Assembly (NCBI GenBank): GCA_037893245.1
Contig: JBAIAA010000404.1
Coordinates: 223,526 to 287,525 of the forward strand
Reading direction: 5' to 3'
Length of the DNA: 64,000 bases
Source of the DNA: Crossaster papposus
Taxonomy: Eukaryota > Echinodermata > Asteroidea > Velatida > Solasteridae
A program made the position numbers and the translations under genes. This document shows, piece by piece, positions 57,116 to 64,000 of this stretch. The notes beneath the pieces are model-generated. The model searched no databases, had not been told where the DNA came from, and was given only the letters and a program-made list of their open reading frames with translations. Within the stretch, counting starts at the first letter, position 1, and each line of letters begins with the position of its first letter.

Positions 57116-58441
57116 TCAGATCATGTCATCCTGCCAGGACACTGATCCAGCTTCGGAGTTCATGTAGGCACAGAAGTACTCTCTCTGGTTCTTGGCTGCC
57201 TTCGTAGTGGAGTTGTGTGGTAGGTCGGAGACTCCATCCAAGAGAGGGTTGTCCTTCCGCCATTCTCCAGGGATGACCGTGTGGTCGTCGTCCTCCTGGT
57301 CAGCAACATTGGTGATGTGTTCTGTCCTGTAGCGCATCCGCAAAAGATTGTGCAAGCAGAGGCAGGTCGTTACAATGCTCGTGACTGTCTCTGGATGCTG
57401 TAGCATCGTGGTCAGTAGACATCGGAAGCGATGCGCCAGAATACCGAAGGCGTTCTCCACGATTCGTCGACCCCTGGACAACCTGTAGTTGAAGATTCTC
57501 TCTGATTTGGACAAGTTCTTTTTGGAGAATGGCTTCATGAGCCACGTCTTCAAGGCGAAGGCGTCATCTGCGGCAATGTAGAATGGCATGGGCTTGTCGT
57601 CGTTCGGTAGAGGCTCCGCTTCAGGAAGTCCCAGGAGTTTTTTCTCGATGGCTTCCTTCAACTCGCTGTTGTTAAAAACTTGAGCATCACCAGCTGATCC
57701 GTTGCTGCCGACCTCTGCCCATAGGAATTTGTAGTCAGCATCAACCAAGGCCATGAGGATGAGGGAATGGTACCCCTTGTAGTTGTAGTACATCGAACCA
57801 GCACGAGCAGGACACTGTATGGCAATGTGCTTGCCGTCCAATGCACCAACGCAATGGTGCAGATTCCATCGATGACCGAACTCTTTGGCAATCTTCTTCC
57901 AATCGTCTGGGGTCGCTGGACATGGGATAAGTTCTGCAGAGTACTCCTCAACGATCGCAGCACAGACTTGGCGGATGACTTTGGAGATGGTGTTGTGGGC
58001 CACCCTGAATCCATACATCAAGGAGTGGTAGCTTTCTCCAGACGCCAGGTACCTCAAGGTTATAGCCAACTTGATGCCAGCTGACAGAGGAACTCTAAAG
58101 TTATTCGGCTTTGGCTTGATCCTAGGCTCAATTCTAGTCAGGATCTCTTGGTACAAGTCTGGGTCCATCCGCAGGAAGTTACGGAAGCCCTTGACGTCTT
58201 CAGCCTTCAGCTCTTCCATCAGACGTGCATATTGGCCCAGTTCTGGTCTTCTCTGTAGCCACTGCCTCACCCAGATGTTTCTCTGCCTTCTCGTTCTCCT
58301 AGCTTGAGTAGAAATTCTCTCAGTTTGTCGCTTCAGCTTGGCCTTTGCTATTGCAATAGCGGTTGAAATTGTCTTTTGCCGTATCTGCATCAGACTCCTC
58401 ATGAGTCTGAGCTGGTCAGCAGTGGTCAGATGGTCCCCCAT
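57116..58441 (-). CDS. PIF/Harbinger DDE transposase
   Basis: 441 residues from the first ATG at 58441; the frame is open a further 30 codons but begins with TTG there, and the TATA box fits the 58441 start. Helical N-terminus with a Lys/Arg-rich segment (KLKRQTERISTQARRTRRQR), then FRNFLRMDPDLYQEIL and the helix-turn-helix-like region LASGESYHSLMYGFRVAHNT. The catalytic core has Asp202 (GALDGKHI), Asp252 (NGSAGDAQVF), the ADDAF segment (292-293) and Glu329 (RRIVENAFG). It ends CLHNLLRMRYR and an acidic tail. HARBI1 is a domesticated relative. No frameshift or missing catalytic residue is visible. Confidence 0.85.
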   Translation of the reverse strand: MGDHLTTADQLRLMRSLMQIRQKTISTAIAIAKAKLKRQTERISTQARRTRRQRNIWVRQWLQRRPELGQYARLMEELKAEDVKGFRNFLRMDPDLYQEILTRIEPRIKPKPNNFRVPLSAGIKLAITLRYLASGESYHSLMYGFRVAHNTISKVIRQVCAAIVEEYSAELIPCPATPDDWKKIAKEFGHRWNLHHCVGALDGKHIAIQCPARAGSMYYNYKGYHSLILMALVDADYKFLWAEVGSNGSAGDAQVFNNSELKEAIEKKLLGLPEAEPLPNDDKPMPFYIAADDAFALKTWLMKPFSKKNLSKSERIFNYRLSRGRRIVENAFGILAHRFRCLLTTMLQHPETVTSIVTTCLCLHNLLRMRYRTEHITNVADQEDDDHTVIPGEWRKDNPLLDGVSDLPHNSTTKAAKNQREYFCAYMNSEAGSVSWQDDMI

Positions 58442-58542
58442 GCTTCTGGATAGGATGTAGATCTGTTGCTGCTGGTACTGTGGCAGAGATGATACGTCGC
58501 TGAAGCCGAGAGAAGAAGTGATGAAAGTCAAAAAATGGCTCT

Positions 58543-58549
58543 TTTTATA
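58543..58549 (-). promoter_or_regulatory. TATA box of the Harbinger transposase
   Basis: TATAAAA on the minus strand, 102 nt before the ATG at 58441. Confidence 0.5.
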
Positions 58550-58564
58550 TGCTTTTCAGCGTTC

Positions 58565-59325
58565 ATCCAGGCGCATCCGTGATAGTCCGTGACTATCCGT
58601 GACTATCCGTGAAGCATCCGTCAGTATCCGTGTCATGTCCGTGACGCATCCGTGTATATCCGTGTATATCCGTGGTATATCCTTGGTTATCCTTGGTTAT
58701 CCGGGTATGTCCGTGTCTTATCCGTGTTGAATCCGTGTTGAATCCGTGTCGTGTCCGTGACTATCCGGGACTATCCGTCACTATCCGGGACTATCCGGCG
58801 TCACATCCGTGTTGACACCGTGTTGCATCCTGGAGTATCCGTGACCATCCGGCTGGAAATCCCAAAATTTTCGTCCTTAACCGGGAGTGTCCGGGAGTGT
58901 CCGTGTTGTATCCTGGAGTATCCGTGTTGATGCCGGGACTATCCGTGACGGTTCCGTGCATATCCGTGATGATCCGGGACGTCTTTTTCGCTCCAGGATA
59001 GGGGCCGGATATACCCGGAATCAACACGGAACCGTCACGGATAGTCCCGGCATCAACACGGATACTCCAGGATACAACACGGACACTCCCGGATCGGGCG
59101 ACTTCTTCCCGGATACTCCCGGACAAATTCTAATTTTTAAACCTCCCAACTTTTAAATTTCGGCTTCCCGGACAGCGCCGGACACTCCCGGATGCTGAAG
59201 GACACTGAAGGACTCTCAAGGATACTTCACGGACTCTCAAGGATACCTCACGGATAGGCCACCGGATACTCAAGGATACTCAAGGACTCGTATCCGGGAG
59301 TATCCTGGAGTATCCTGCTGTCCGA
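58565..59325. repeat. Right subterminal ATCCGTG/GGATA array
   Basis: ATCCGTG-type units repeat irregularly to about 58975; beyond 58990 the units turn to the opposite strand sense (CACGGATAC), making long hairpins around 58890-59090. Confidence 0.75.
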
Positions 59326-59341
59326 TGGGACTGGGGCTTTA

Positions 59342-59529
59342 CACACAAAAATAAAAATAAAAAGAGTTAAGAATTACGCTCTGGCCAGTCAAACAACTAC
59401 TCTCTGGCATACCGGGCATACCCACTAGATAACGTACAATTACAGATAATACTTGTCAGCAGAACCGCGTCTCAAGAAAATAACGAAAAACACGGAGGGG
59501 TTCTCTTGAAACTTGTACACGTAACCACC

Positions 59530-59563
<34 letters not shown>

Positions 59564-60239
59564 ACCCTCCCACCGACTGCAATCTCGCAGAAAAAATGTG
59601 GCCATAACTGGCTTCCCAGAAGCGTATATCACTAAGAAAAAAATTATATTAAGACTTACGCTCCGGGCAATATAGTTTCGCAACCAGACTGCTGGCATAC
59701 CAGCAAATCATAAATATACAGATTTATCTCTGCAGACCAGCAACAAACATAAAATCCCATGATACTTCACGCAGCAGAACTGTTGCAGCATCTCCAAAAC
59801 AATAACGAAAACGATGAGAAATAGTTCTGACTTGTGACAACTTTCATAAACACCCTTCCCTTCCCATAGTAGAATGAGTTCTGATTCACTGCAGCTAACA
59901 CTGGGATTGATCAAACAAATAAACTGAAGTTCCTTAAAGTATGCCTGCATAAACCGGTTTCCCTTTGCTATTTTCTTGCAAAAGCACTTTATCTTTAACT
60001 AAAAAATCTAATAGTCTCACAGAAAAAGAAAACAATTCCACATAACCCAGCATTAGACGTCCTTTAATTTAATGTCCTTCCCATGTGACCGAGAATCGTT
60101 TTAATAAAAAAAAAAACGTAGGCTGAATGTATGATTACGCTCCTTCCCAACAAACACCAAACATAAATGCACATATACTTTACATACACAAACTATTTGA
60201 CACTAATGAACTTTAACCGCCCCCTCCCCCCCCCCCCCC
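59342..60239. repeat. Degenerate tandem units right of the Harbinger
   Basis: Two or three diverged units of roughly 300 bp, each with a TTACGCTC and a CTGGCATACC-like motif. A 33-base poly-C run is at 59531-59563. No gene. Confidence 0.4.
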
Positions 60240-60259
60240 CCTCCCCCAATTGCTCATTT

Positions 60260-60891
60260 TGACCTTTAACCTCGTATTTTGGTGGTGAAGAATCCATTTC
60301 ATATTGTGTTTGTCTCCTAGTATAATTCTGTTCATCTAGGCCTATGAAAAACATACTGCTGCTGAGATACAATTTATAGTGTTTTAGTGCAGGGTCAAAA
60401 ACCTTTGACCCTCAGAAAGGGAATTTCCCCCTCCTTCTTTGCTCTTGGAATAAATAATAATCCCCATACTCGCCACAATAAGTTGAAATTAGCCTCTTAG
60501 ATTTGTTTGTGCTCATGGTAATTTTCCTGTTATTTTACTAATATGATATTTTAGTAATAGGCCTACGTCTAATTTTGACCTTTGACCTATTTTCTAAGGG
60601 TCAGTAGTTATTCTATGTCATCTTCTTTCATAATACTGTGCATTTTGACACCAAGCTCATCTATATACCATATTGTGTTGCTATAAATATGACATTTTAG
60701 TAATAAAATAGTTTTGTGACCTTTGACCTCATTTTCGGAGGTCAGAATTTGGTCCCAAAGGTAAATAATTATTTGATGTCATCTTCTATTGTAATTCTGT
60801 GCATTTTGACACCAAGATCATCTATATACCATATTTTGTTGCTGAAATATAATTTTTAGAGATTTGGGCAGGGGTCAATGACCTTTGACCT
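60260..60891 (-). promoter_or_regulatory. DR1-type motifs in the right TIR arm
   Basis: TGACCTTTGACCT at 60576-60588, 60717-60729 and 60879-60891, with diverged forms at 60260-60272 and 60400-60412; mirror image of the left arm. Confidence 0.45.
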
Positions 60892-61030
60892 CTAATAAAA
60901 AAAGTTCCCCAACCCCTAACCCTCCTTCCTTTTTTTTGGTAGTTGTCCATACCCATACCTACCCAAATCAGTTGAAATTAGCTTCTTTTAAAAATTTTCA
61001 CAGATGAACCTTAAGTTAGGGATACTCATT

Positions 61031-61166
61031 GACGAGTACCGGGCCGCGAGCAAAAACGGGACAGTTTGGTTGTATAGCACTGTGTAGTGCACGCGGCACA
61101 ACAATAGTTCTCGTTATGTGTGGGAAGGTTTGACCTATGGTTCGACTCTTCCTCTCTTTTTTTACA
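61031..61166. other. Displaced upstream block of MCT-D
   Basis: Continues the sequence cut at 52182 (AGTACC, GGGAAGGTTTGACCTATG, CTTCCTCTCTTTTTTTACA). Confidence 0.5.
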
Positions 61167-61170
61167 TTAA

Positions 61171-61565
61171 AGGGATCGTATACGTTTGGTAATTGGAACC
61201 CATTGTTTGTTTCAATCCTATATAGTTACAGATATATACCATAAAACTAACCTGTAAAAAATTAATTATAAAAGGTGGTAGCGATTTTGAGATATTGCCG
61301 AAAATCTGGAGCGGTTTATGTCCACGCAGGAAAAAGAATCTGCATTGGAATACACAATCTGAGAAACGTCACTGTATGCAGTAACGCTTCTCAGATTCAA
61401 TTTTTTTGGGATAAAAAGTGATATCTTTTTCCATAACCGCAGTACTTCGAAGTGAAAAGTTTCTAAAAATGCATTTAATATACTATCCAAAGCTGCTGTA
61501 CTTCTTACCAAGTAAGTTTGTATTGCCATTAATTTTTGGAGTATAACAAAACGTATACGATCCCT
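61171..61565. mobile_element. TTAA-flanked MITE (AGGGATCGTATACGTTT ends)
   Basis: TTAA at 61167-61170 and 61566-61569. Ends AGGGATCGTATACG and CGTATACGATCCCT. The empty site in the MCT-A flank is near 2020-2030. Confidence 0.7.
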
Positions 61566-61830
61566 TTAAGCATATGAAGCAAGCCTTGCTCTATGCTTTA
61601 AGCTAATGCCTGCACTTACTGTTCACGGGGTTACTAAGTGCAGGCATTTCGTGCTATTTCTTTGTTGCTGTCATGAACAAACCTCTTTGTTCTGCCTATA
61701 TCCCAGCGATAACCACGAGGTCATTGTAGTATATAGATTTGCGTTTATTTAGTTACAAACACGTATATTTATTCATAGGGTTATCAGACAGGTTATTTGT
61801 AATAAGATTACCAAATGGGAATACGCATAT

Positions 61831-61981
61831 CGTTTGGGAATACGCCGTTCTAGATTTCGAGTCCAAGTTGGCAAATCTCGATCGGGCCGAAGAATACGCG
61901 GCAAATTAAAAATTGTAAACAGTATTCAGCCTGATATTTGCCCACTCTGGTTCGAAATCTAGAACCGCGTATTCTCAAACG
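61831..61981. mobile_element. Small palindromic MITE
   Basis: Arms CGTTTGGGAATACGCCGTTC and inverted GAACCGCGTATTCTCAAACG, each about 45 bp. Confidence 0.55.
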
Positions 61982-62609
61982 TGTCCTTAAACAATATGCG
62001 AGACTTATTTACACGGGTATCATACTAGGCCGCAACTGTCGCGTTGCAGAAAACTCCGTTAAAGATGGAAAAACTAAATATTCAAACCTAGTTTTGTTTA
62101 TCACTTGCTGGGTTTGCTCTTTCGAAAACACATGATTCAAAGAGATCACAATCTGCTTTTTATACAAACCATTTTTTTAGTTTGGAAAAAGTCATCTTCA
62201 CTGTTAAATTTGTCCTGAAAACCATCCTTTCCCTTAATGCCTAACGAAACGGAGCGTCTGTATTTCAGTTTAAATTTTGCGCTTGTCAAACCAATTTTGA
62301 TTGGTTAGGGGGGTTTATTAAATCACGAATATTTTTATGAATAAACTGATGAAAATTGAAAAGCCCCTAATGTATAGTATTCATTGGTAATTTCCGTTTT
62401 TTTATCGTCCCTCTGTCGCGGGTCACCGCTCATGAATAATGCATTTTATTTAATCTAGATTTGAAAATGACACATGCGTAGCCTGGGCGGTTGATCACTC
62501 TGTACGGATTCATGGTACACTGTACATGTACTATATGGACCAATCCGGATTTGACCATAAGCCCCGCCCACCTTAGCAACGGCATGGCGACGCCATTACC
62601 TCGGTCAAG
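61982..62609. other. Noncoding stretch
   Basis: AT-rich; no gene or element recognised apart from short frames without motifs. Confidence 0.4.
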
Positions 62610-62613
62610 TTAA

Positions 62614-63088
62614 AGGATCACAGAAATAGAAAATAAAAAGTCCTTATATGATATAAAACATAGGTTACAGTATTAATACACCCAATAAAAAAAATTGTGT
62701 GTGATTTTAGGGTTATTTGAGCCATTACAAATTTCAAATTTCTCTTCGATCGCCCCGCCCAGAAAAATTCCTCCTTTGACAGAATGCCTGGATGTCGAAG
62801 TCGTGACGTCACGTAAAGAATAGCTTTCTTCGCGATTGATTGCGATCGCGTGGTTACTTATGTACGCACGCGATCGCGATCAATCGAGAAGAAAGCTATT
62901 CTTTACGTGACGTCACGACTTCGACAGGAGGAATTTTTCTGGGCGGGGCGATCGAAGAGAAATTTGAAATTTGTAATGGCTCAAATAACCCTAAAATCAC
63001 ACACAATTTTTTTTATTGGGTGTATTAATACTGTAACCTATGTTTTATATCATATAAGGACTTTTTATTTTTCTATTTCTGTAATCCT
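62614..63088. mobile_element. TTAA-flanked near-perfect palindrome (475 bp)
   Basis: TTAA at 62610-62613 and 63089-63092. The two arms of about 220 bp are almost identical inverted copies around a spacer containing TTACTTATGTACG. The inner arms carry CGCGATCGCGATCAATCG and TGACGTCACG. Confidence 0.75.
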
Positions 63089-63228
63089 TTAAAGTTTTGA
63101 TATCTTTATGATAATTATTGCTCAATTTGCTTGACAATCATGTTTCGACTTAATACAAGACTTTATAAATAACACAATTCATGTTTATGCACATGCATGT
63201 ATACATGCGCTGTACGTATATAATACTA

Positions 63229-63352
63229 TGGTGGCCCTGAAGGGACTACGCAGTTCGTGATATTGACGTCAATATTCACGGCAAATTTCAAGACTTTCCC
63301 AAAAGTCGCGAATACGTCAATATTCACGATATGCGTGTCCCTCCAGGGCCAC
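63229..63352. mobile_element. Small palindromic MITE with TGGTGGCCCTG ends
   Basis: Arms ATGGTGGCCCTGAAGGGAC and inverted GTCCCTCCAGGGCCACCAT, with inner ATTGACGTCAATATTCACG pairs. Confidence 0.6.
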
Positions 63353-64000
63353 CATATATATCTAGGCGTAGAACACTACGCATGGCGGCAACGAAAATGT
63401 TGATTTAAACTTTTTAGGCGGGACAAAACTATAAGTAAACGGGCAAACGATAAAGGACGACCATTGGAGGGGCCTATGTACAGTACATTTTAATGATGGT
63501 CAAGTTGCAGTTGAGGGGAATGAAGCATGAGAGAAGAAAGATGTTTCGAAAAGGACGGTGTCGTTGCAGAAATTACATGTTCATCTGTCCGTGTTGCTGG
63601 TTATTAGGGTACATGTACTAGAATCGCGTATTTTGCCACAACAGGATCAAACCATAGCCTATTTAATAGACTGGTAGAGCATTTTTAACATAATAACTGT
63701 AAATCCTACCTTAGCACACTGTCGGTCTTATGTATCTAGTTCAATGGCACTTCTACTGGAATGGCACTTCAATGGCAATCTATACATGCCCATGTGCTAC
63801 TATTATATCTATCTAGAGGTAACTAAACTAGCAGGAGTAAATGGAGAGGTGTGACTGACGATTCTGGAAACAGCAGACCAAGTAAACTGAGGACTGATCT
63901 GTATAGTGCGCTCTGGCTGAAAACTAGTGTTAATTATAGCAGGGGGTGACTATAGCTTCTGGTGACTATAGCTTCTGGTGAGCCTTCAAAAGGCTGAGTC
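63353..64000. other. Noncoding right end
   Basis: No gene seen. A GACTATAGCTTCTGGTGA unit is duplicated near 63947-63982. Confidence 0.4.

Larger units (their letters stand above)
54008..59338. mobile_element. PIF/Harbinger DNA transposon, apparently complete, TSD TTA
   Basis: A 5331-bp element with 17-bp perfect inverted ends AGCCCCAGTCCCATCGG and TTA duplicated at 54005-54007 and 59339-59341. Subterminal arrays of short GGATA/CCGGATA repeats occupy about 500 bp on the left and 770 bp on the right. Two convergent genes follow the Harbinger plan: a Myb/SANT-MADF-like protein (plus) and a DDE transposase (minus). Both frames are open, both have a TATA box about 100-115 bp before their ATG, and the ends are intact, so recent activity is plausible. 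Confidence 0.9.
52184..61030. mobile_element. Long-TIR repeat element interrupted by a Harbinger transposon
   Basis: The left arm (52184 to about 52850) and right arm (about 60240-61030) are inverted copies, starting AGTAACCCTAATTTA and AGTATCCCTAACTTA. The arms consist of tandem units of about 160 bp, each with a DR1-like AGGTCAAAGGTCA. Without the Harbinger insert it is about 3.5 kb. The interior keeps RT remnants on the left and degenerate repeats on the right. It split the MCT-D 5' flank. Superfamily and TSD unresolved. Confidence 0.65.

Noticed and set aside
52184-61030. A Polinton/Maverick element, suggested by long TIRs and large size
   Set aside because: No DNA polymerase, integrase, ATPase or capsid genes; the size comes from the Harbinger insert.

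Overview
This window looks like nuclear DNA of a marine invertebrate, most likely a deuterostome such as an echinoderm. That is an inference from style: phase-1 spliced animal genes, Penelope-, DIRS-, Ty3/gypsy- and PIF/Harbinger-type transposons, a tRNA-derived SINE, many palindromic MITEs and abundant TACATGTA motifs. No rRNA gene, canonical tRNA gene, operon or CRISPR array was seen.

The host genes are four copies, all on the minus strand, of one four-exon monocarboxylate-transporter-like gene (SLC16/MFS). MCT-A is partial: exons 1-2 at 0.83-1.39 kb, the rest beyond the left edge. MCT-B (6.80-11.81 kb) and MCT-D (47.77-52.02 kb) are intact, each predicting 457 residues. MCT-C (17.96-29.25 kb) has a one-base deletion near the end of exon 3 and an intron 2 swollen to about 7 kb by insertions. 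A and D form one closely related pair and B and C another; noncoding flanks were duplicated with the genes, which provides empty sites for dating insertions.

The rest is mostly mobile DNA. From left to right: MITEs; a deleted Penelope-like element with GIY-YIG nuclease and a possible hammerhead motif (2.5-3.9 kb); relics of a small LTR family and of an SGNH/GDSL-type ORF (4.0-4.6 kb); MCT-B; several foldback elements (12-17.9 kb); MCT-C, containing a MITE nested in a MITE, a SINE, a 2.8-kb TIR element with a minisatellite, a LINE tail and a complete TRIM; a DIRS-type retrotransposon (30.2-34.4 kb) with gag and RT/RNase H but no tyrosine-recombinase catalytic half; a 3.1-kb TTA-flanked TIR element carrying a decayed gene (36.4-39.5 kb); a second set of TRIM and SGNH relics; a Ty3/gypsy element with identical-looking LTRs but deleted pol (43.0-47.4 kb); MCT-D; then a long-TIR repeat (52.2-61.0 kb) with DR1-like AGGTCA motifs into which an apparently complete PIF/Harbinger transposon (54.0-59.3 kb) has inserted; and finally more TTAA-flanked palindromic MITEs.

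Gene models were inferred from ORFs, splice consensus and comparison of copies; there is no transcript evidence. Boundaries described as approximate were judged by eye.
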